Assembly (NCBI GenBank): GCA_029260035.1 | Contig: JAJDEA010000034.1 | Span: 1-36,915, forward strand | Reading direction: 5' to 3' | Source of the DNA: Phycisphaerae bacterium | GTDB lineage: Bacteria; Planctomycetota; Phycisphaerae; UBA1845 | DNA: 36,915 nucleotides | The notes under the pieces: model-generated | What the model saw: the letters and a program-made list of their open reading frames with translations, nothing else | Database searches by the model: none | Told to the model about the DNA's origin: nothing | Shown here: positions 8,845-16,465 of the stretch, one piece after another | How positions within the stretch are numbered: position 1 is the stretch's first letter | Layout of the letters: every line of letters starts with the position of its first letter | Made by a program: the position numbers and the translations under genes

Positions 8845-10029
8845 ATGAAGTATGCGATTGTATTACCTGGTGGAGCTGCAGACGAGCCGATCGACGAGCT
8901 TGACGGCAAGACGCCGCTCGAAGCTGCTCAAACGCCGAATATGGATTGGATAGCCGCGAACGGTCGGCTCGGGCGTGTGGTGACAGTCCCGCAGGGCTTT
9001 GAGGCTGGGAGCGATGTCGCGACAATGTCTCTTTTTGGCTACGACCCCAGAGTCTATCATTCGGGCCGAGCGCCTCTCGAAGCTGCGGCAAAGGAGATTT
9101 CGGTCGCGCCGGACGAAACGGTCTTTCGATGCAATTTTGTGACACTCGTCGACGGGGTGATGGAAGATTTCACGGCTGGCCATGTCGGCCAAAACGAAGC
9201 GGAACAGTTGATCCAAGTCATGAATGATCAGGTCGCCGATGAACACTGCAGATTCTATGCGGGCGTGTCTTATCGGAACTTGATGGTCGCTTCGGGTGTG
9301 AAACTCGATCTGTCAAGCACAGCACCCCATGATATTCCGGGCAAGAAGGTCGATCGCTTCCTGCCACGGGGTGATGGATCAGAATGGCTTGCAAGACTCT
9401 CCAGGAAGGCTCGTGACATATTTGAGGCACAGGAGGTCAATCTGGTTCGGTGCGATCTGGGCGAACATCCCGTCACAGATGTCTGGTTTTGGGGAGAAGG
9501 TCGATTGAAGCCCTTCGAGTCGTTTGAATCACTTTTCGACGTTCGCGGTACGGTGATCGCCGCAGTTGACGTGATACGCGGCATTGCCCGGTGTGCTGGC
9601 ATGGAATTGATGGATGTCCCCGGCGCAACGGGTTATCTCGATACGGATTATATCGCGAAAGGAAAAGCTGCGGTCGACGCGCTGAACCATTTCGATTTGG
9701 TGGTGGTTCATATTGAGGCGCCGGATGAGGCAGGTCATCAAGGAGATTCGACGGAAAAAGTGTCCGCGATCGAGCGCATAGATGAGCATATAGTTGGCCC
9801 GCTCCTGGAGAAACTGAGGGGTCGGGGGGATTGGCGGCTTATGATCGCACCGGATCATCCGACTTTATTGTCGAGTAGGATTCATTCTGCTGAGCCGCCA
9901 CCGTTTTGCATAGCGGGTACGGGAATTCAAAATGTAACGCCAGCAACATTTTGTGAATCCGACGCAATGCGCAGCGATCTTCAAATCGATCCAGGCTTTG
10001 AGCTAATGGAGTTCTTCCTGCGAGGATGA
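8845..10029 (+). CDS. apgM: Cofactor-independent phosphoglycerate mutase, ApgM type
   Basis: Alkaline-phosphatase-superfamily mutase interconverting 3- and 2-phosphoglycerate. Some bacterial relatives are suspected of other phosphotransfer roles. Family blocks are GKTPLEAAQTPNMDWIA, GSDVATMSLFGYDP (with the presumed catalytic serine), SGRAPLEAAAKE, FRCNFVTL, FTAGH, VHIEAPDEAGHQGD and DHPTLL. At 394 residues it is normal length. The first metal-binding loop reads VLPGGAADEP where an Asp-Gly pair is expected, so the usual metal-ligand Asp appears to be Gly. It lies 66 nt after priA on the same strand and may be co-transcribed. Confidence 0.88.
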   Translation: MKYAIVLPGGAADEPIDELDGKTPLEAAQTPNMDWIAANGRLGRVVTVPQGFEAGSDVATMSLFGYDPRVYHSGRAPLEAAAKEISVAPDETVFRCNFVTLVDGVMEDFTAGHVGQNEAEQLIQVMNDQVADEHCRFYAGVSYRNLMVASGVKLDLSSTAPHDIPGKKVDRFLPRGDGSEWLARLSRKARDIFEAQEVNLVRCDLGEHPVTDVWFWGEGRLKPFESFESLFDVRGTVIAAVDVIRGIARCAGMELMDVPGATGYLDTDYIAKGKAAVDALNHFDLVVVHIEAPDEAGHQGDSTEKVSAIERIDEHIVGPLLEKLRGRGDWRLMIAPDHPTLLSSRIHSAEPPPFCIAGTGIQNVTPATFCESDAMRSDLQIDPGFELMEFFLRG

Positions 10030-10095
10030 ACGGAATAAGCATAAGGAACTTGTCACAATTCGCGTCAAGGGTTTCGGCGTAAGTAGCCATAGAGA

Positions 10096-10126
10096 GTAGT
10101 AGACGATTGGTATGATCGTCTACTAT
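10096..10126 (+). terminator. Strong hairpin after the phosphoglycerate mutase gene
   Basis: AGTAGACGAT at 10098-10107 and ATCGTCTACT at 10115-10124 form a perfect 10-bp stem, extendable by a T-A and a G-T pair, around a 7-nt loop. It sits about 70 nt after the upstream stop and 90 nt before the next gene. No long U run follows, so a regulatory hairpin or operator is an alternative. Confidence 0.5.
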
Positions 10127-10214
10127 CATTCATGGAAGCTAATCATGACGAAACTTGACTAAGGCTGGAAGTCGCATAAACACAGCGGCGTATTGGAAAG
10201 AATAGGGAGCAGAA

Positions 10215-10832
10215 ATGGTCGACGAACAAAGAATTCAACAGTTTAGGCAGATGGCCGAAGCTGATCCGGAAAACGAGTTGGGCCAGTTCAGCTTGGGCAA
10301 GGCGCTGGTGGATGCGGGGCAGTTCGATGAATCTGTCACACCTTTGACACGCGCGATCGACTTGAATTCTCGAATGTCCAAGGCTTATCAGCTATTAGGT
10401 GAGGCGCTAAGAAAGACGTCGCAAAACGAAAAAGCCGTCGAAGTTATGAAAAAGGGAATCACGATCGCGGATGAGCTGGGCGATCGCATGCCAAGAGATG
10501 CCATGGTGGCACTCATGAAGGAATGGGGAGAAGACGTCCCGGAGCTTTCGGATAAACCGACTATGTCCGCGTCGCCGACGGGCGGTGCGCCTTCTGGGGA
10601 TGGTTTTCAGTGTGCTCGATGCGGTCGCCCGAACGGTCGGCTCGCCAAGCCACCATTCAAGGGTGAATTGGGTGGGAAGATCGCCGAGCACGTTTGTGAC
10701 GGCTGTTGGCGCGAATGGATCCCGACCGGAACCAAAGTTATCAACGAACTTGGGCTAGTATTGAGTTCGCAGGCAGGGCAGGATGCCTATGATCAATATA
10801 TGGTCGAGTTTCTTCAGCTCGATCGGGTTTAG
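10215..10832 (+). CDS. TPR protein fused to a YggX-like Fe(II)-trafficking domain
   Basis: Residues 1-100 hold two to three TPR-like helical repeats (e.g. GQFSLGKALVDAGQFDESVT, then AYQLLGEALRKTSQNEKAVE). A Pro/Ser/Gly linker (about 113-130) leads to residues 131-205, which resemble the Fe(II)-trafficking / oxidative-damage protein YggX: PPFKGELGGKIAEHV, then CWREWIPTGTKVINELGL and a C-terminal QYMVEFL. Two CxxC pairs (C133/C136 and C161/C164) frame the domain and could bind metal. The start has AGGGAG 5 nt upstream. The likely role is a soluble iron or redox adaptor; this is inferred from the C-terminal domain only. Confidence 0.75.
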   Translation: MVDEQRIQQFRQMAEADPENELGQFSLGKALVDAGQFDESVTPLTRAIDLNSRMSKAYQLLGEALRKTSQNEKAVEVMKKGITIADELGDRMPRDAMVALMKEWGEDVPELSDKPTMSASPTGGAPSGDGFQCARCGRPNGRLAKPPFKGELGGKIAEHVCDGCWREWIPTGTKVINELGLVLSSQAGQDAYDQYMVEFLQLDRV

Positions 10833-10916
10833 CTAGCTTATCGTGGTCGCCCTTTATCCCTCGTTTCGAGCCGATCTGCGATCGTTGACGAAAGCATCGC
10901 CGCCCGTCGAAATATC

Positions 10917-10945
10917 TGGAAATCCACCTTGTCATTCGCTATAAT
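10917..10945 (+). promoter_or_regulatory. Putative promoter for the FHA gene
   Basis: TGGAAA at 10917-10922, a 17-nt spacer, and a perfect TATAAT at 10940-10945. It lies about 105 nt before the FHA-protein start. The -35 is only moderate. Confidence 0.42.
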
Positions 10946-11049
10946 AGGGATGTTTGGGGAAGAGGTTGTGTTCGCAATTCTTGCGTTTGGAAGCTCGTTT
11001 TCGTAGACAGGGCGTTCTCCCGTGAGTCCGTGCAAGGGGTTTGTTGTAC

Positions 11050-11868
11050 ATGCCGCAGGTTGAGCCAGCTGATGTGACACCCGTCGTAGCAGGGTCCGCG
11101 CCGCGAGTTTGTCTTGTTGCCCAGGATGGCTCTGCGGATTCCCGGACCATCGAATGTCGGCGTGTCGTCACATTGATCGGGTCGCGCCGGGGCTGTAAGG
11201 TTAAACTTGCGCACCGTCATATTTCTGCCGTTCATTTGGCCATTGTGAATAACGGAACTGAAGTTTACGCCATAGATCTGGCATCTGAGCGAGGCACTCG
11301 TCTTAACGGCTTGAAGATGGAGTGTGAACGGTTGACCGACGGCGACATGCTGGAAGTTAGGCCTTTCCTGTTTCGTGTGGATATCGAGAATCGCGAGCAG
11401 GTTGATGAAGAAGACACCCATCCTATCAGCCTGGACCCGACGCCGGCTGTCGTTGCAATCGAGCATCTAGCTACGGGGAGGATTCTCAAGCCGACTCGCG
11501 AGCTATGCACGGTTGGCCGTCGAAGCGGGTGTGATATTATCGTTGAAGACAGGAAAGTGTCACGCGTTCACATTTTGTTGCTCACCTATTTTGGACACCC
11601 GGCGGTTATCGATTTGCTGAGTCACAATCAAACGCTTATCAACGATCGGTCCGTTCAGTTTCGCGTTTTGGCCAACAACGATGTTATTGCAATCGGCGAC
11701 ACACGGTTTGGTGTCAGGCTGCTAGGCTCAATGGTAGCTGAGCGTGCTGCGAACGGTTCGTCATCTGGCTCTACCAAGCCAATCGTTCGTGATCCGGCGC
11801 GCGATCACATTGATATTGGTGCTGACGAAACCACCTTCGGGCAGCGCAGCGCCCCCAAAACTGATTAG
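11050..11868 (+). CDS. Double FHA-domain protein
   Basis: Cytoplasmic protein with two forkhead-associated domains, which bind phosphothreonine peptides. FHA1 (about residues 35-110) has IGSRRGCKVKL, ISAVHLAIV and SERGTRLNG. FHA2 (about 145-220) has VGRRSGCDIIVEDRKVSRVH and LSHNQTLINDRSV. The Gly-Arg, Ser-x-x-His and Asn landmarks are more complete in the second domain; in the first the Arg is shifted and a Ser-Ala-Val-His replaces the usual Ser-Arg-x-His. The ATG at 11050 has AAGGGG about 10 nt upstream; TTG codons at 11041 and 11044 are less likely starts. No kinase or phosphatase is adjacent. Confidence 0.85.
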   Translation: MPQVEPADVTPVVAGSAPRVCLVAQDGSADSRTIECRRVVTLIGSRRGCKVKLAHRHISAVHLAIVNNGTEVYAIDLASERGTRLNGLKMECERLTDGDMLEVRPFLFRVDIENREQVDEEDTHPISLDPTPAVVAIEHLATGRILKPTRELCTVGRRSGCDIIVEDRKVSRVHILLLTYFGHPAVIDLLSHNQTLINDRSVQFRVLANNDVIAIGDTRFGVRLLGSMVAERAANGSSSGSTKPIVRDPARDHIDIGADETTFGQRSAPKTD

Positions 11869-11960
11869 AGTACGCTCAATTCCACTGTAGAATACGAAAG
11901 AGCGAATTTCCTCGCACCTATTCGTCAATCGGCTCACGCTAATTTGTCACGCGCCCGTTC

Positions 11961-11990
11961 TTGCTACCACAAGCCAGGCAGTGATATAAT
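11961..11990 (+). promoter_or_regulatory. Putative promoter for hutU
   Basis: TTGCTA at 11961-11966, an 18-nt spacer, and a perfect TATAAT at 11985-11990. The implied transcript starts near 11997, about 65 nt before the hutU ATG. Confidence 0.5.
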
Positions 11991-12062
11991 GATTCTTGAG
12001 TAGCTGGGTATAGCCCGGATGGATTGCAATCGAGAGTTGCAGCTTGTAACTGAGGATATGTC

Positions 12063-13736
12063 ATGACTATGGCAATGTCAACGAAAGAGAAGAGTCGTAC
12101 GATTCGCGCGCCTCGCGGAACGGATTTGTCGTGCAAGGGTTGGCCTCAAGAGGCGGCGATGCGCATGATTATGAATAATCTGGACCCCGACGTCGCGGAA
12201 AATCCGGCTGAGCTGATTATTTACGGCGGCAGCGGCAAGGCGGCGCGAAGTTGGCCCGATTTTGATCGAATTGTAGCCGCTCTCAAAGAGCTTGAGGGCG
12301 ACGAGACGTTGCTTGTGCAATCTGGTCGCGCAGTGGGGGTCGTCAAGACTCACGCGAATGCGCCTCGGGTTCTGATTAGTAACTCGATGTTGGTTCCAAA
12401 GTGGGCGACCTGGGACGAGTTCCGCCGGCTCGAAGGTTTGGGTCTTACCATGTATGGGCAGATGACGGCTGGTAGCTGGATTTACATTGGTACGCAAGGC
12501 ATTTTGCAGGGAACCTATGAAACATTCGGCGCGCTCGCTCGGCAACATTTTGGCGGTTCGTTGCAAGGCCGACTGGTACTGACGGGCGGACTCGGTGGTA
12601 TGGGTGGAGCGCAGCCTTTGGCGGCGACGTTAAACGAAGGCGTATGCCTTTGCGTTGAGGTGGATCAAGCGCGCATCGAAAGACGCATTCAAACCCGATA
12701 CCTCGACAAGTGGACGGGCGACCTGGACGAAGCCTTGAGCTGGACGCGCGATGCGATGGATAAGAAAGAGCCCTTGTCCGTCGGCTTGCTCGGCAATTGT
12801 GCGGATGTGTTTGCGGAATTGGCACGTCGAGAGACTATTCCCGATGTTGTCACGGACCAAACGTCCGCTCACGATGCGCTGGATGGCTATGTACCTAACG
12901 GAATGAGCTATGCCGAAGCATTGACGCTTCGCAAGACCGATCCTGATCGGTATATCACCGAATCAATGCGCGCGATGGGTGAGCATGTGCAAGCGATGCT
13001 CGATTTACAGAGCAAGGGCGCGATCACTTTCGACTATGGCAATAACATCCGCGGCCAGGCGAAGCTCGTTGGAATTGAAAACGCATTTGATATTCAAGGG
13101 TTCGTGCCGCTGTTTATCAGGCCGCTGTTTTGCGAAGGCCAAGGCCCTTTTCGGTGGGTCGCTTTGTCGGGTGATCCGGAAGACATCAAGCGGACGGATC
13201 GCGCGGTACTCGAAACCTTTCCAGAGAACGAACACCTTTGCAGATGGATTCGCTTGGCGGGTGAGAAGGTGGCGTTCCAGGGGCTGCCCGCGCGGATTTG
13301 TTGGCTGGGTTACGGTGAACGAGCGAAAATGGGGCTTGTATTCAACGACTTGGTTGCTAAGGGCGAGATTTCTGCACCGATTGTGATCGGTCGGGACCAC
13401 CTCGATTGTGGCAGCGTCGCGTCACCAAACCGCGAGACCGAGGGAATGAAAGACGGTTCCGACGCGATTGCGGATTGGCCGATTCTTAATGCCCTGGTCA
13501 ACACAGCGTGTGGGGCGAGTTGGGTTTCCGTTCACCACGGTGGTGGCGTTGGCATTGGTTATGCAATCCATGCAGGACAAGTTATTGTTGCTGACGGGAC
13601 GAAGGAAGCAGCGGATAGGCTTGAGCGCGTTCTGACTGCCGACCCGGCGACCGGCGTTATACGTCATGTCGATGCAGGTTATGAGAAAGCCGATCGCATT
13701 GCCAAAGAGCGGGGCGTTAAGATTCCTTCTCGGTAG
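12063..13736 (+). CDS. hutU: Urocanate hydratase
   Basis: Cytosolic NAD-dependent lyase of histidine degradation, converting urocanate to imidazolonepropionate. Family landmarks include the N-terminal [25 protein letters not shown] (split here as two runs, [10 protein letters not shown] and [14 protein letters not shown]), [33 protein letters not shown] and the glycine-rich NAD site [15 protein letters not shown]. Near the C-terminus are [18 protein letters not shown] and [17 protein letters not shown]. The 557-residue length is standard. The ATG at 12063 has GAGGA 6 nt upstream. No other hut gene lies nearby, so the pathway must be completed elsewhere. Confidence 0.97.
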   Translation: MTMAMSTKEKSRTIRAPRGTDLSCKGWPQEAAMRMIMNNLDPDVAENPAELIIYGGSGKAARSWPDFDRIVAALKELEGDETLLVQSGRAVGVVKTHANAPRVLISNSMLVPKWATWDEFRRLEGLGLTMYGQMTAGSWIYIGTQGILQGTYETFGALARQHFGGSLQGRLVLTGGLGGMGGAQPLAATLNEGVCLCVEVDQARIERRIQTRYLDKWTGDLDEALSWTRDAMDKKEPLSVGLLGNCADVFAELARRETIPDVVTDQTSAHDALDGYVPNGMSYAEALTLRKTDPDRYITESMRAMGEHVQAMLDLQSKGAITFDYGNNIRGQAKLVGIENAFDIQGFVPLFIRPLFCEGQGPFRWVALSGDPEDIKRTDRAVLETFPENEHLCRWIRLAGEKVAFQGLPARICWLGYGERAKMGLVFNDLVAKGEISAPIVIGRDHLDCGSVASPNRETEGMKDGSDAIADWPILNALVNTACGASWVSVHHGGGVGIGYAIHAGQVIVADGTKEAADRLERVLTADPATGVIRHVDAGYEKADRIAKERGVKIPSR

Positions 13737-13804
13737 CGAACAGTGAGTCACCCAAAACGTGATTCGCACCGCTTGAGAGCAGTGGCACCCAAGTCCAGCT
13801 TCGC

Positions 13805-13823
13805 TAGAGCAAGCTCTATTTTG
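13805..13823 (+). terminator. Weak terminator candidate after hutU
   Basis: TAGAG and CTCTA form a 5-bp stem with a 4-nt loop, followed directly by TTTT. It lies 70 nt past the hutU stop, between convergent genes. The stem is short, so confidence is low. Confidence 0.35.
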
Positions 13824-13945
13824 CTGTGGCGTTCGTATGCAATACCTACTCGCGAATTAGAGCGATTCGCCGCCACACTTGACTGTTCGCTACTATAGCC
13901 CGCCAAATCATCCGCGACATGGAGTTTTGGATTGCGGTAGATTGC

Positions 13946-15490
13946 CTACTCGATCCATACGCGGACTTGACGGTCTTGCTCGGGGTCTTTCAAGCGAAAG
14001 AGTTCCGCGGGTGCATAACCTGTGGCACGCGCTTGGCGAACGACCGAGTCGAGATCGGTGCCGTCGGCTTTAATTCGCTCGATTAGCTCTTCGTCCATGA
14101 TGCTTTCCAGGTCTTCGATCGCATCAACCTGAAGCGTAAGCGACACCTTTTTGCTGCCGTCGCGATAGACCTCGACTTTCAGATGTTTAGCCATCCTGCT
14201 GAAGCTTGCCCGATCCGTTGTAGGTTTGGGCAGCTCAAGTTGAGCTAGATCGTGGCTGTATCGCTGGACAATCGGGTCCAACGCACGTTCCCAGCTGACC
14301 GGCTCGCCGAATCGCTCAAGATAGTAAAGAATGCCTCGAAAAGCGCGCATGAGCAGGATGAACTTGGCTGGACTAGCCATACGGAAATTCCATCGATCAT
14401 CGCCGAGCACGTCGTCGAGTCGCTCCTTGCGTTTCCATCGTGCAAGATCGTATTTCATTGGGCTGGAGAATGGATCGAACAAGATTTTGCATAGTGCCGG
14501 CAACTTGGCCTGAATCGGCTCCAGCAGAGACTCGTTGAAGTCTAGTGCGGAAAGAAGCGACAGCGCATCGCCATCCTGGTTTACAGAATCTCGAATCAGT
14601 TTCAGAAGGAGCAGTCGATCTTTTTCGCTTACATGAAGAACTGAGCCGAAGTCGAAGAGTACATAAGACGGACCAGTGACCTGCTCTTTGCGGAAGCGAT
14701 AGTTGCCGGGATGCGGATCACCATGAACGATGCCGTGATCGAATAGCAGTGCCAGGAAGTTGCGCAGCATCCGTTTGCTCAGTTCGCCTCGATCCGCCTG
14801 CGACCAATTCGCAACATCCTCGACCGGCTCGCCAATCTCCCAGTTGGATACGAGAACTTCTTCTCCACAGAACCGCTCGATTGGCTCGGGTACAATCAAC
14901 CCATCCAACGAGCCTGCAAGACGTGCGAATTGCCCTTGATGACGTAGTTCAGCCTGGTAGTCGAGTTCCTCCTCCAGGTCGCGGACGATTTCCGACCGGT
15001 AGTCGGCGAGGGAAAACCCTCGGCGCAGATCGCCTACTGGAGCAGACAGCCATCCGAGCATTTTCAGATCTGTCATGACAGCGTCGCGGATGCCGGGATA
15101 GGCGACCTTCACCGCTACGTCTGTTCCGTCATGAAGCTTGGCTCGATACACCTGCCCCAACGACGCGGCATGAGCTTCAGGTTCTATGTTGGAAAGAACG
15201 CTCGAGGTCGGCCCGCCCCAGGTTTTTTCAAGAACAGGCTCAATATTCGAAAATGGCAATGGCTCGACGTTGTCACGAAGGTCCGAAAACGCATCTGCGA
15301 CCTCATCGTCGTCTGACATGCTGAGAATTTGGCCAATCTTTTGAGGCAAGCCCCTTAACTTGCCCATACGCTCGGCGAGATGATGTCGCGCGTTATCTCG
15401 AACCTGCTCGTTGCTCGCGCGTTTTGCGGTGCGCATATGCTTCGCGATGGACGCGTAACCAACAGACCTTCCGATAACCGATTTGCGCAT
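13946..15490 (-). CDS. ABC1/UbiB/AarF-family atypical kinase
   Basis: Atypical protein-kinase-like ATPase; family members support quinone or lipid metabolism. The family's KxGQ signature is seen as LPQKIGQILSM, followed by the Ala-rich loop AHAASLGQVYRA, the VAVKV lysine strand, HGDPHPGNY as catalytic loop and VLFDFGSVL as the metal-binding DFG. The 514-residue length fits. The frame is open to a TTG at 15523, but the ATG at 15490 is preceded by GAGGA at 6 nt and is preferred. It is convergent with hutU and divergent from cheW. The C-terminus carries about 70 extra residues after the kinase fold. Confidence 0.88.
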   Translation of the reverse strand: MRKSVIGRSVGYASIAKHMRTAKRASNEQVRDNARHHLAERMGKLRGLPQKIGQILSMSDDDEVADAFSDLRDNVEPLPFSNIEPVLEKTWGGPTSSVLSNIEPEAHAASLGQVYRAKLHDGTDVAVKVAYPGIRDAVMTDLKMLGWLSAPVGDLRRGFSLADYRSEIVRDLEEELDYQAELRHQGQFARLAGSLDGLIVPEPIERFCGEEVLVSNWEIGEPVEDVANWSQADRGELSKRMLRNFLALLFDHGIVHGDPHPGNYRFRKEQVTGPSYVLFDFGSVLHVSEKDRLLLLKLIRDSVNQDGDALSLLSALDFNESLLEPIQAKLPALCKILFDPFSSPMKYDLARWKRKERLDDVLGDDRWNFRMASPAKFILLMRAFRGILYYLERFGEPVSWERALDPIVQRYSHDLAQLELPKPTTDRASFSRMAKHLKVEVYRDGSKKVSLTLQVDAIEDLESIMDEELIERIKADGTDLDSVVRQARATGYAPAELFRLKDPEQDRQVRVWIE

Positions 15491-15834
15491 GTTAGTCCTC
15501 ATTTCATTTTTCGGGCCGCACAAGAATGGGCGTACGCTGTGCGACCCGATGCGGTGATGTATTGACTAACCGTATATCGGTCGTGGGATGTTGGGATTTT
15601 GATTGCGAACGCACGTTATTACTGATGGCTCGCTCAGTTGTCACGCGCAGCCTTCTGTCACGATGCAAGGCGCATCGGGAAACCCCGCGCCCCAGCCTTG
15701 ACATTCACCTTTTTCAGCATTGAGCGTTGTCAAGACCTTCACGCAATCATCCGATTGATTCCCTGCACTTCTGTGTAGGATTGGAGAGATCGGCAGTTGT
15801 CACGCGTTTCGTTGTGCGTTTAGGGATTTAGACG
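15491..15834. other. Divergent region between the UbiB-family gene and cheW
   Basis: No gene is supported in these 344 bases. A 13-bp direct repeat, CAGTTGTCACGCG, occurs at 15635-15647 and 15794-15806, the second copy 28 nt before cheW. I could not fit a sigma-28 or sigma-54 promoter. Confidence 0.45.
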
Positions 15835-16392
15835 ATGAGCACCGCACCAGCCATATCTGACAATGAAGTCGGTAGTTCGTTGGAGACTGCCCAGTCTGAA
15901 AAGACGACGGACGGGATCTCCCAGGTTGTCAGCTTTCGCCTGGCCAATGAGGAATACGGGCTGGACATCATGCATGTCCAGGAAATCATTCTCATGGGTG
16001 ATATCACGGAAATCCCGGAAGTCCCGGATTACGTTTGCGGGCTAATAAACCTTCGCGGGCGAGTCATTCCCATTCTGGATTTGCGCAAGCGATTTCATCT
16101 CGAAGCCGGTATGACGACAGAGCACACGCGCATTATTGTTTTGAACACGAGTGGAAGCACTTACGGAATCGTAGTGGACTCGGTGAACGAAGTTCTTCGT
16201 ATCCAGCCCGACCAGGTAGAGACGCCTCCGAAAGGCGTTACGGGTATGGATAGCGCGTACATCAAGGGGTTATTGAAGTTGGAAGAGTGCATCATGATTC
16301 TCTTGGACATAAACAAGATCATGACCCGCGAAGATGAAATGGCCATTTCGAAAAACAATGGCAGTAATGGAATGAAAACAGTCGCCCCGTAG
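15835..16392 (+). CDS. cheW: Chemotaxis coupling protein CheW
   Basis: Cytoplasmic scaffold that links chemoreceptors to the CheA kinase. After a polar 30-residue N-terminal tail, the CheW fold is clear: VVSFRLANEEYGLDIMHVQE, then IPEVPDYVCGLINLRGRVIP, ILDLRKRF, YGIVVDSVNEVL and KLEECIMILLDINKIM. The NLRG receptor/kinase-contact motif is intact. The 185-residue length includes an Asn/Gly-rich C-terminal tail. AGGGA lies 8 nt before the ATG. The receptor gene follows after 73 nt on the same strand, so the two are probably co-transcribed. No cheA, cheR, cheB or cheY is in the window. Confidence 0.95.
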   Translation: MSTAPAISDNEVGSSLETAQSEKTTDGISQVVSFRLANEEYGLDIMHVQEIILMGDITEIPEVPDYVCGLINLRGRVIPILDLRKRFHLEAGMTTEHTRIIVLNTSGSTYGIVVDSVNEVLRIQPDQVETPPKGVTGMDSAYIKGLLKLEECIMILLDINKIMTREDEMAISKNNGSNGMKTVAP

Positions 16393-16465
16393 CCTGAATT
16401 GCGAGGCCAAAACGAAATAGGAATCTAGGAACACGCGTTTTTCTAATAATGGAATTTGGATCGCT

